DNA of 64,000 nt from Lantana camara (taxonomy: Eukaryota > Streptophyta > Magnoliopsida > Lamiales > Verbenaceae), in NCBI GenBank assembly GCA_037501455.1, contig CM074856.1:93880001-93944000 (forward strand), in the 5' to 3' direction. This document shows, piece by piece, positions 48,821 through 59,697 of this stretch. A program made the position numbers and the translations under genes. Positions within the stretch are counted from its first letter, which is position 1. Each line of letters begins with the position of its first letter. The notes below the pieces were generated by a model. That model was not told the DNA's origin. It saw nothing but the letters and a program-made list of their open reading frames with translations, and ran no database searches.

Positions 48821-50659
48821 GAGAACCTGGCCCCCAGGTTCTACCGCTCGCAACAAAACTACGTGTAACTCTCCCGTATTCACCCAAGTTTGGAGCTCGC
48901 GACACTCCGACAAGGGTTAGCCCGAGAAAGGTCTTCCAAGCACGAAGGGGGTTTGATCACACTTCAAGCTTCACACGAACTTGATCCCGACTAGGAGTAG
49001 TTCAGACTTTTCGCACGATAGAAGGCTCACAAGTGATTCAACTCCCACCGCTTGAATCAATCCAAACCAACCCACAATCTGGGACCACGAGTGGAGTTGT
49101 TAAAGAACTCTCACCACTCGCTCTCTACCCAAGAAGGGCCTTCAACCTGTGGTTCGAAGTTGACATTCGAACGTTGATCACCTCAAACGTGAACTCCGGG
49201 AACTTGTGGAGAAGACCGTTGCAAAGCACGACCCTCAACTTACCGTAAAACAACAACACTCGCACACTCAAGTCACCCCAGAGGGTAACCAACAACTCAC
49301 AACTACAACGCACACACCCCAACAAAGCAAAACAAAAGATGGATGATGCACGTGATATGTATGTTTAGTGTACCGTTCACCGAAGCATTGGAATCTTATC
49401 TTTATGATGAATTGATCGACGCCAGAATTTCTTAGTTCCAGGTTATGCTCTGAAATTCCCAACGTGTCTCGAGCTTCGAATATCACCCTGATCTTTATCC
49501 CACTGTTGTTGCTTAGCTCAAAATAACTCTTCTAATCCAATTCTCCACTCTTCATTGATCTCATTTTCCAAAGTATTTGAATTCTTGGGACTTTGATTAA
49601 TCATTATAATTCCCCCGCAGATCTGATGTGCTCCAAATTTATTCCAAATCTCATAGCCCGAATTCTTTTCCATTTGTGTATTGTGGAATTTTCCAATAAT
49701 TGCCTTGCCTCGAAATCTTAGTTCCTTCCCAATAAGTGTTCTTCAAATTTGGTGCCGAACTCCTTACCTTAGCACCCTTCTCTTGAATATATAAGGAAGT
49801 GCGTCGTCCCTTGATTAATGCTATTAATTTTCTTTGGAAATCCCGAGGTAATTTCTTGTGTGATCTATTCCACTCAGTGAAGTGAATCCCACAGCCCAAT
49901 TGCCGTAGTAATATGTTCCGTAGGCTCTCCCGAACCAAAATCTTCTACTATACTTTAATTCTTTCTCTTGAAGTTGAATAAAGGCTCAATTAGAATTTTC
50001 TAGCAAGTTCTTCTCTTCAAGGCATGGTTAAATAGAAAGCAGTTACCATATCCCAAAACTGCAGTTGATTAGATCCGTTCCCAACTCCCAAATCAATTCT
50101 TGTTCTAACCCTTGTTATTCTTGTTTAAATTCCATCGGTAGAGAATCTTGATGTCTTCTTCTAATTATTTTCAAGAATTAACTTCCTTCATTATTATTGA
50201 ATCCAAATTCCAAAACAAATCATGCCTTGTGCTTGGCGAAATAAGCTACCTCAAATCTTTAATTTCTCTTCAAAATATACCCCAATTCCTAAATTCTTCA
50301 ACTTGGTACCGGGACCTCTCAAATCCTTCTTCTTCGTCATATTTTCCACGTCTCCATAACCTCCACCCGAACTCCAAAAGAAATTCTTAATTTTGTTCCC
50401 TATCCAACCCATCTCTTCCAATTCCCAATGAACACAACTTGGTAACTTGAATGAAGAATATCCTAAAATAAAACACTAAATATGCATGTTGAGTCAAAGT
50501 GCGAATGAGATGCATCACTTAATCATCACTTAGACACATAATAGCATCCACAATTAACAATAATTAATTATGAATAGCAATTAATAATTAAGACAAAGAG
50601 GACACCAAGTTACAAAAATTTAAAGTGTGATGAATGCACGTGCCATGAATGCAATTACC
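48821..50659 (-). mobile_element. Non-coding 3' internal region of G
   Basis: 1.84 kb separate the gag stop from the 3' LTR, where an autonomous gypsy element would have pol. No protease, RT or integrase motif is visible in any frame. The - strand is purine-rich. The last 0.7 kb next to the LTR matches F. A 95-residue open frame on the - strand (49938-49651) lacks an ATG and resembles nothing I recognise. Confidence 0.65.
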
Positions 50660-51337
50660 TCAACTTTCGGGTTTCTGTTGGTTTCCAATTTGAAGCCGTT
50701 GATCCCGTGTCTTTTGCTTGTTAGCTCTCGGTTGATCACACTCGGAAATCTTGTGCTCTGTTGACCCGCAAATGTAGCACCTCTTCAATCTGTCCCAACA
50801 AGCTTCGTAGGTATGAGTGGTACCTCCACAATAAGCACATAATTGGGGCCTTTTCCCCAACCTTGAAGTATTCCCGGTCTTGTGTTTCTTTCCCCGAATT
50901 CTTTTGGCCCGAGTTCCATGTTGAGGAGATTCTTCTTCTACTTGTAAGTTTGAGCATAAACCCAACTCGACCTTAGACCCCGATACCTCTTCTTCCTTGT
51001 CCTTTGTTAGGATCCAAGTCTCGACCCTTAAAACTTTCTTCGTGGCTTTATCCCACGTAGTCGTATCCTTGGCAGCTAGGGCTTCCTTGAATTCATCCCG
51101 AAGACCTTCCATGAAATATTTGGCCTTCATCTGATCGTTACCCATAATGTGAGGCACATATAAGCCCAACCTTTCAAATTCTTCTATGTATTCCACAACG
51201 GATCTATCTCCTTGTTTCAGATTGAGGAATTCTTCAAGTCTTCGCTCATGTAGAATAGCTGGTGCAAACCACTTTCTGAATTCTCGAATAAATACTTCCC
51301 AAGTCAACTCATCGGCTTGGAGTATTTTACTAATCAT
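50660..51337 (-). pseudogene. Gypsy G gag, 5' end replaced by copia LTR sequence
   Basis: The frame encodes the capsid-type region (LTWEVFIREF, LKQGDRSVVEYIEEFERLGLYVPHI) and two CCHC knuckles (CAYCGGTTHTYEAC and CYICGSTEHKISEC), all counterparts of E gag. It ends with its own stop at 50660, with no protease continuing from it. The first residues come from the copia C LTR: the join lies within about 51306-51320, inside a shared GATGAG. The true N terminus is lost. The surviving frame is open, so gag was maintained until fairly recently. Confidence 0.82.
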
Positions 51338-51580
51338 GACTTATGTGATATAGGGCTCGTTTCATGAACCATTTCACCTAAATGGTAGAGTCCTAAAGTC
51401 ATCAGGATTAGGGGAGTTCTCATACATGCGCACGTAATGGAAACACACAAAACACGTATTGGCATATAAAGAAGTGTTTGCCTATAATCAATCGTATATT
51501 ATTCAAAGATTGTCTGTGATACAAGAAAAGTCCCAAAGCAGATTACGTCGAATCGGCTTTCTAGGGCACTATTCCTAACA
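51306..51580 (-). repeat. 3' LTR of copia C, 275-bp remnant
   Basis: On the - strand it starts TGTTAGGAATAGTGCCC at 51580 and breaks into G gag. By eye it is identical to the matching part of the 5' LTR (59042-59315). Confidence 0.88.
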
Positions 51581-51596
51581 ATCTCCCACTTGCCCG

Positions 51597-54500
51597 TAAA
51601 AGCCATTTAGGTATTCTAAGTCCCATCTTCTCAAGATGCACTTTGAGAGCCTATTGACTTTGGGCGTTTCCAAAGTGGATCTGCCATATTCTCTGTTGAT
51701 GTGACCCTCTTGTTTACACATCTCTTAGGAAAACACCTTTCCCTTAGAAAGTGATTCATAATCACGTGTTCAGTCTCTTGGTGAGGTCTTGGTTCTCTTA
51801 CTTGAGCAACCATCCATTTTATCATACAATATGATAAAGGAGTTGTTTCATGCTAGGAACTTCATCTAACTGGTTAGATGGAGTTTCTTACCCAAACTCT
51901 TAACTTAGCGTTATATAATACGACTAAGTTCTCAACTACGACAGTCGAGTTTTGCAATGTCCGTCCTTGGAACCCTTTCCAACACATTGCATTACCATTC
52001 TGGTAGAAGTTGTATCCTTGCATTGATTTCATAATCATCCATGTTTGATGAACGGTTACATCAAATATCCTTCTAACAACAAGATCTTTTGGGCTCTGTA
52101 AACTAATACATATCCTCATTTCTTCTCAAGTACTCTGAGGACATCCTTTACAGAGATCTAATGACCTTCTCTGAGGTCATATTAGATTCGGCCTACTACG
52201 CTTAGTGTTGTGCCATATCTAATTTAGTACATAACTTTTCATACATTATGCACCCTTTCACTTAAAGGGATTTTGGACATTCTAACTTTCTCAAAGTTTA
52301 TCTTAGCACACATACTCTTCAAAAGAGACGTTCCATTGTCCATACTAAACTCCTTTTAGTACCATGGTTATGTACTCGTTTTGTGATAATCCATCTATTC
52401 TCTTAGATCTATCTTCTATAGATCTTAATGTCGAGAATTTAGGATAATCACTAAGACCTTTCATGCCAAATTGTTTCTTAAACAAGAATTGGTAACCTTC
52501 ACGTCATCCTTTACATTCCTAATGAGAAGGATATCGTCTTCTAAAGAACCAAAATTGACTCTTACATCACTAACTATCATATGTACACTTTTGAGACTTA
52601 TTCGACTTCTATCTGTGTCAAACGATTTGACTATGGAATCGAATTGTCTAACTCCTAGAAGCCTTTATCAATCCACAGATTGACTTTAGGGATTTGCATA
52701 CCTTATGCATACTCCCACTGAATATGAGATTTATAGAAATACCTTATTTCAGTCTCTTTCAATCTCATATTGAACAAGATAGTTCTCATATTCATTTATC
52801 ATATCTCATAGTCAGAATATGAGGATGCGGTAAACACAATCCAAATGGACTTTTGCATTTCAACCGTCAAGAAGGTTGTAATACTTTCCATTTACTCGAA
52901 GCTCCACGAGCTTGATCCTATCAGGTGGATCAACCAAGGTCAAAACTTGGTTTGAGTATATGGAATCCATATTGGATTTGCTTACACTACTCAGATTCCA
53001 AATCTGACAGTGTCTACTCTTGGCTATCTAGGAATGCGTTCTAAACACGTCTTAAGAGAAGGGTTTCACACGTGTATATACTCTAAAATTTGGCTAAATT
53101 TTATCAGATGGGCTCGTTTCTTCTATATGTGGCGTGGATATTTATCCTTAAATTTCTTTGAGGTCTGCTTGCTTGTCTTTCTTCTTCTATAGGAACGATT
53201 CCTTGAGAAAGATACATTCCTTGAGACAAACAACCTTTGTCTAAGGGAATTGCAGAAACAATATTCAATATCGTTGTATAAACTTGAACTCATTTCAAAC
53301 TTATCTCCCACTATCCTCTTCACATAAGAGGATTCTACTAAATTCTTGGATAAGAATAAATAGGGAATTTAATATGCCACATTGCATAGTGCAACTAAAG
53401 GACTGATTTTGGAAGGTACTAAATTCAAAATCTCTAACTGCATATTCTGGGAGTTTATTCCTAGAATGATTATAAGTCAGTAAAGCTTGCTATGGAATGG
53501 ACCATGTTGCATTAGATTTCATTCCCTCATTCGGAAACACTAAGGTGTTCTCGAATTAGTTTACTGAGAGATAATCCTATTATCTCTAAGATGAGTAAGG
53601 AATTAGTTGCTAAGATATTGGCTATCTCGATCATATCGATTTACCTATAACTTATGACTACTTCGGTTCCTAACCTCCTTTCGAAATTCTAAGAATTTCA
53701 TATAAGTTTCGAATTTGTACTTTAACAAGTACATTCATTCATAATGATTAAACTGACGATTGTATCTAGTGCTTACATTAAGCATCTTACACTCATCAGC
53801 ACGGATCGAAATCCACTAAAATTTTGGAACGTTCCACGTTTCTTATAAACGGGATTCAGGAACGCTTCCCTCATGACAGGATTCACAGGAAGTCAACACT
53901 ATAGGTTCATTTTCATAGAATGATCCTAAGGTGTCTGACTTGCTAATCCTTTTATATCTCAACGTTCCAAAGTAATTCGAAGCTTTGTCATCTCACTTAC
54001 TTTTGTTATCTCGTTGTATGTTCAGAACATTAGTGCCTTGAGTCTTGCACAACGGCTTATGCAGAATTGACTTAAGACTAGTAAATTCTATTCCCAGTAG
54101 AATTACTAAACGAGGTAACATTTCAAAGTACTCATACTCTTTGCAGTTCCCTTTCAACGTCCTTATTTGCTACCATAGAAGCAAACGTCCTATTTGATCT
54201 CTAGTGTCTTTTGGGCGTACCCCTTACATGCCCCTCCATTGGGCTCTTAAGGGTTTCTTCTTCTTTAGGCCTTCAAGCCTTTAACTTAGGGAGTTTTAGA
54301 AGAAGAATTAACCATCACAACCTTTTGTTCCTTCTTAAGGATGCTCTCAACCATTATCAACTTAAATGATTAACTATGCTACATTAGCATCATTCTAGTT
54401 GAGCATAAAGGGTTTGAATGATGGTGGAAGCAATTTAAACAATCAGTGCATAGAGAACTATTTTCTCGGTTGATGATCGAGACCATAAGATCTTCAAGTA

Positions 54501-54845
54501 AGATCTTTAGACCTTGTTCGTGTGCACTTGTTTCCTCATTTGGAATATTGAATAATTCCATAATGTTATACCTTGTAACATTTTTATGAGGTGGTTCAAT
54601 TGCTTTTAAGTGGTTTGGAAAAATCCATTCACCTCAGATTGCTTCTCTTTTGGCCCGGGTCGACTTTTCACAATTGAAAACTTCGCCCTTTAGAGAACGC
54701 CTTTCTCTAGTCGGATTCTAAAATGAATTTTAGGATCCGAAGCCATTTAGAGTTAGTCAGTACTTAGTCAACTTATTTGACTTAAGGATGGATACGAATG
54801 GGTTTGCATTTCGTATTGTAGAGAATCACAGAACTACAACCTAAA
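51597..54845 (-). pseudogene. Copia C gag-pol remnant
   Basis: Short stretches align with B in order: a gag piece at about 54561-54379 (ELFNI...AHEQGLK), an integrase-to-RT linker piece at about 53323-53123 (MKRIVGDKFE...RLFVSRNVSF), an RNase H piece at about 52119-51874 (MQGYNFYQNGNAMCWK) and the C-terminal piece at about 51825-51631 (REPRPHQETEH...TSTENMADPL). The gag start has a frameshift just after the ATG. The region is about 3.25 kb against 3.9 kb in B, so deletions are substantial. No enzyme could be made from it. Confidence 0.85.
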
Positions 54846-57011
54846 TGCTAAGCAGAGAACTAGGTGAGCATGCTGAATAATAACGATATACATAAGATAA
54901 GGTCTTTAATCTAATGTAGCTCCCACTGTTTTTCAAAGATCTATAATTCCCAAAGATCTAAGAGGAACACGTTTCCCAATGGGTACTAAGATCCTAGGCA
55001 TTTTACCTCGAACCCACGACTCGCGGACATTCTGAGTAAGAACCCTAGGTAGGTACAACTTACCAATTCTAACACCTTTAGAACTCTTAGTAATTGTTTT
55101 TGCATCACCTGTCTTTCAATATGGACCCACGACTCGTGCGACATCCATATTTACTTAGGCGTTTAAGCTAGACCCATCAATCATAAGATCATGATCAAAA
55201 CTTAGTTCGAATGACCCACAACTCGCGGACATCGCCCTTGCCAAAATTAACCACGAAATATTGATCATTTAAAATGATCAATTAGGTAACTAAGAACTAA
55301 TAAGCTCCACTAGCTATCCCACGACTCGCGGACAATAACTAGCTTTACTTACTAAACTTAAAACCTATTGATGGAATGCTAGGAATTTAATTCAAAATTT
55401 GCATCTCGAATTAAATACCTATTATTCGAAATGAGCTTAATATTTAATGGGAATTTTCGAATCAACCGAAGAGTTGTTCGGTTCGACCTCACCAACATAT
55501 ATGTTATCCAATTTTATTAGTCTTGATTAATGCAAGTACACTTAAATGCATTTCAAACAAGCACATAAACAGATAACATGTCCTAGCATGATACTAACAT
55601 GTAATGATCATGGGTTCTACCTATCTTATGCGTGATATGTGGGAGCCACTCCACAATCATAAGTTCTAACATACATGCCACATAAACAGTTTAAATCACA
55701 TAAGGGAAAGCGGTAACAAAATACGAGCCCTATCTCTATTACATTTAACAATTGAGATTCCCCTCCCTAACATTTTGAGGGGTCTTCACTTATGGCCTCC
55801 TTGTTACTTGAATGTGGTCCATCTTACTCCATGGGTGCATTGTCTCCAAAATGAAAATAAAACCTCACCACCTATCTCTACTCTCAAATTGCAATAAAAA
55901 GAAAAAGACATAAAGTAATAAGGCTCAATCTTCATATTGGCCTTAGACAATTACACGGGGTATACCCCGGCCTCAAAAACAGTAATATGGAAAGCCACAT
56001 AATAAATCACATAACAGTACGCACATAAGTGAGGCTCCAACCTCAATTGAAAAACGCAACTATAGGGCTCCAACCCCAATTTAAACAATCCATGTGCATA
56101 AATTAAAACCATACGTAGATCTAAACCCATGATCACCTAACATGCTTTTGCGAGAATTTAAATTTAACCAATAAATTAAAATTCCCGTTTCAAGTCCTAA
56201 TGACTCAAAACACGACTTGATGCGAGTCTTATTTATAAAAGTTTTCAATAAATCCCAATTACCAAAACAGATAAAATTCCAATTAATTTCTGAAAATTAA
56301 TAATTTTATCAAAGATGTATTTTCCCAAAATATAAACCGTTTCAATTTCTCAAAAATCCCAATTTTAAGTTTTATTCAAAAATTAAAATAAATATTCAAA
56401 AAATAAAATTTTAAAATTAAAATAAAAATTGGGACTGGATTGCACGAAACACGAAAACGGATTACGAAAACAACGGGGCCCGTACGCGAAAGGGACCGCA
56501 CGCACAGCGGTGCGCGAGAGTGCGCGCGATGCCGCGCGCAGTCCTATCGCCCAGCTTGCGGGCGGCTGGCCGGTCTATCTCGGCCAGGTTTGGGCGGTGA
56601 CGGGCGGGCGCGCCGGGAGGCTTCCGCACAGGCGTGCGGGAGGTGCTGGGCGGTTGCCCTTGCGCACGCCTAGCACAGGCGGGCGGCGGCGCGCGAAGCC
56701 CGCGCGCCCGACTCCTTCGCGCGCGGGGTTTCGCGTGTTCGTCGTAATCCGGGTTTTCGTTTCGTGTTTTCGTTCAAAAGCAAAACCAATCCACGAAATC
56801 CAAAAACAGTTTATACAGTTTCAAATCTAAACTAGTTTTCAAAAATTAAATTTTGCAAAAACCAATTTTCAGAAACTTTCAGGAAAAAAAAATATACAGT
56901 TTCGTAATTCAGGCTTTCTAAAACAATTACAAATACTCAATCGCATCAAGCCTAAGAATTTCTACCAAATTCAGTGTAATTGAGACGAATCAGAAACACG
57001 ATTAACGAGGT
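54846..57011 (-). other. Copia C untranslated leader, well conserved
   Basis: The 0.8 kb next to gag is nearly the same as the B leader by eye. It carries the four motifs (55318-55334, 55215-55231, 55126-55143 and 55013-55029, in the order read on the - strand). A GC-rich island lies at about 56466-56745. The contrast with the ruined coding region is strong. Confidence 0.8.
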
Positions 57012-57024
57012 GGCTCTGATACCA
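57012..57024 (-). other. Primer-binding site of copia C (tRNA-iMet)
   Basis: On the - strand TGGTATCAGAGCC lies two bases after the 5' LTR, unchanged from A and B. Confidence 0.92.
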
Positions 57025-57026
57025 CT

Positions 57027-59315
57027 TGTTGGAAAACACGAATCAGAAAGCAGCGGAATTTAAAAAAATTTTCCAACAAAAGGATCTTGGACTCGCAATC
57101 GTGTAACCAAATTCGTAGAGATAGAAAAACTTACTTTTCTTTTATTCTTTCTTGAAGCGTTTCAAGCCACCCAAGAACGCTCTTCTCGCGGCTTGACAAC
57201 CCGTCCCTCGAAAGTCTCTTTCTACTTCAGAATCCATTGTCGGGATAGCAATCCACACCAACCTAGATTCAATTCATGTTAGAGATGTTCTTAACAATAT
57301 AACATAAAGAAAGAAACATGAAACGAGAAAAGCAGGATTGAAACTCCCTTCGAAAACAGTTTTGCGAAAGTAGAAAACTGCCAGTCACAAAACCCTCGTG
57401 AAAAAATTCATCCTTCAGGATATGGACGAACGGTTTTCGCCATCTTCTTTGGTTCGATTTTTTCATTCGCTTCACGTCGGGTTCAGAATCGTTTCATCAT
57501 CCCTTCTGATCGTTTTGCTTAATCCCCACTTTTGGTAAAGCTCGAATCTTCAAAACTTCTAACTTGAAGTCTCTAGAGATAGTCCACCAACTTGGCTACA
57601 ATCTAACTAGTAAGGATGCTAGTTCTCTAGTTAGTGTTTAGGCTTAACCTAGGGTTTTATTTTATCTTGGAGAAAGGAAGGTGTTCAACACATGAACCAA
57701 GAATTGTCTATTAGCTCTAAAAGGGAGCATGAGCTCCCCTATATATAAGAAAGGGGAGGGACGAAATTCCTAGTCCTTAATGGGCTAGGATTTTGGTCTC
57801 TCTCTCTCTCCTATTACTTGATCATCAAGTAATTTTGACTTTGACTTTGAATTCTAATTCAAATCAACTTTCAAGAGAGCTAAAAATATCCAAACTATTT
57901 TTGGATAATTTTATACTTTATTTATTTAAAATAAATAACTTATTTTATCTAATTAATTAATTCATAATTAATTAACTAGATTATTTTTCTCCAAAATAAG
58001 ACTTTCTTTTTAATTCAAAATTAAACCAAAGTCTATTAAATAATTAATCAAATTAATTATTTAATACATAAATAAATATACACATATATTTATACACGTG
58101 TGTGACACGTGTCACAATGACACGTGTCACTCACGTGAGCCACACGTGTGGTTTCACACGTGTGGAACCCTCTTGGCTTGATTAACTCGTTTAATCATTT
58201 TAAAGCCTCAACTCATGTAACTAAGTTGTTGTGTGTGACCCTCTAGGTTCTCAATTCAATTAGCAGTGACCCTAATTAATTAATTCACTAATTAATTAAT
58301 CAGTCCACAGATTAAACGACCATAGTCTAGCAACAGGTGTTTAACCCCTAGCTGAATTGGAATGTTCGGATTCGACAGAACCTTTAAGTCATTGATTCAT
58401 GTGAGATACAATCCTCCTACTTACTATCTCTCAACCAAGATCTAGGACAAGGGAATAATCAGAACCCTAATAATCCGGTCTTAAAGCTAAGTGCATTTCA
58501 TATCCATTTGATCTCAATCCAAGAAACCCTTTTCTTGATGTCTTGATCTACTGCCTTGGCCAAGGACTCCATATGGTATATGAATGACTTACACAATAAG
58601 AGATCACCTTGCAAATGCAAGTGTAGGTCCTTTCTTGATTCTCATTCACTTTCATGAGTCACTTGTGCAGCCCCAGCATAAGCCTTGAATCAGTTGTCTA
58701 AGGCGACACCCTTTAAAGCTTATACCAAAGACTACAGAGTTAACTCATAAAGTAACATGGAACCTCAAGTCTAAGGATCAATTAATCACATCAATGACTC
58801 GTGAGATATTTCCTAATCTGGAAGTTTCCATTTCCTGAAATAGAAACTTCCTTTCCCATTTAGGAATGTTCTCACACGGGGCACCTCAGTGAACTTACTT
58901 ATTAAAGTAAGCACCCTCATGTATCACGCACGTATCAACTATACACTTTGCACCTCCATGAAACAAGGTGGTCCTTCTTAAGGGCGTGATCCCACAAGTA
59001 AGCCTTAGGGGAGTCAGGTTGACACTCCCACTGTCTGTAGGACTCATCGGCTTGGAGTATTTTACTAATCATGACTTATGTGATATAGGGCTCGTTTCAT
59101 GAACCATTTCACCTAAATGGTAGAGTCCTAAAGTCATCAGGATTAGGGGAGTTCTCATACATGCGCACGTAATGGAAACACACAAAACACGTATTGGCAT
59201 ATAAAGAAGTGTTTGCCTATAATCAATCGTATATTATTCAAAGATTGTCTGTGATACAAGAAAAGTCCCAAAGCAGATTACGTCGAATCGGCTTTCTAGG
59301 GCACTATTCCTAACA
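57027..59315 (-). repeat. 5' LTR of copia C
   Basis: On the - strand it runs from TGTTAGG (59315) to CCAACA (57027), 2289 bp, about 340 bp longer than in B. The extra sequence is at about 57197-57533, where A and B have only a short CTTACCAAGGAGAGG-type link. Six G-boxes (58095-58162) and a TATATATA box (57740-57747) followed by a GGGAGC/GCTCCC hairpin are kept. Confidence 0.88.
57740..58162 (-). promoter_or_regulatory. Copia C LTR promoter: six G-boxes and TATA box
   Basis: CACGTG cores are at 58095, 58106, 58121, 58132, 58143 and 58157. TATATATA lies at 57740-57747, with inverted-repeat arms GGGAGC and GCTCCC at 57723-57738. The layout is the same as in A and B although the surrounding sequence has drifted. 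Confidence 0.62.
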
Positions 59316-59697
59316 TTAGGGATTTTGCCAAACCACATCTCCAATGGGGTATTGGGTACAGATTTGGAGGGAACAAGAATCAGAATCTTAACTGCTGATT
59401 CTAGGGCATAACCCTAGAATGAAGGTGAAAATTCAGTGAAGCTCATCATGGAACGAACCATATCGAGTAGGGTTCTGCTCCTTCTCTCCGAAACTCCATT
59501 TAATTGGGGAGTTCCCAGAGGAGTCCACTGAGAGACAATTCCATTATCTCTGAGATGACTAAGGAATTCGTCACTTAGATACTCGCGACCTTGATCAGAT
59601 CGAAGTATCTTAATCTTGTGACCAATTTGGTTCTCAACCTCCTTTTGAAATTCCAAGAATTTCTCAAAGGCTTCGGATTTATACTTCATTAAGTACA
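59316..59697 (-). pseudogene. Copia D integrase fragment
   Basis: The frame reads MYLMKYKSEAFEKFLEFQKEVENQ, then SDQGREYLS, then NGVSERRSRTLLDMVRSMMSF, the middle and end of a copia integrase. A TAG replaces a Trp codon just after the FSPSF stretch. It is cut on the right by the H LTR start (59698) and on the left by the C LTR (59315). It is the same diverged copia as 45040-45868. Confidence 0.85.

Larger units (their letters stand above)
51306..59315 (-). mobile_element. Ty1/copia element C, decayed coding region
   Basis: A member of the A/B family on the - strand. The 5' LTR, primer site and leader are well preserved. The coding region is shortened and full of substitutions and small indels. 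The 3' LTR is cut to 275 bp. The right flank is copia D integrase (TTAGG at 59316). The left flank is lost, so no target duplication can be checked. Confidence 0.85.

Noticed and set aside
49651..49938. 95-residue frame in the G 3' region as a pol remnant
   Set aside because: No ATG and no RT, RNase H or integrase motif; purine-rich composition is enough to open it.
52471..53192. Small + strand frames in copia C
   Set aside because: They are antisense to the decayed copia pol and have no conserved residues.
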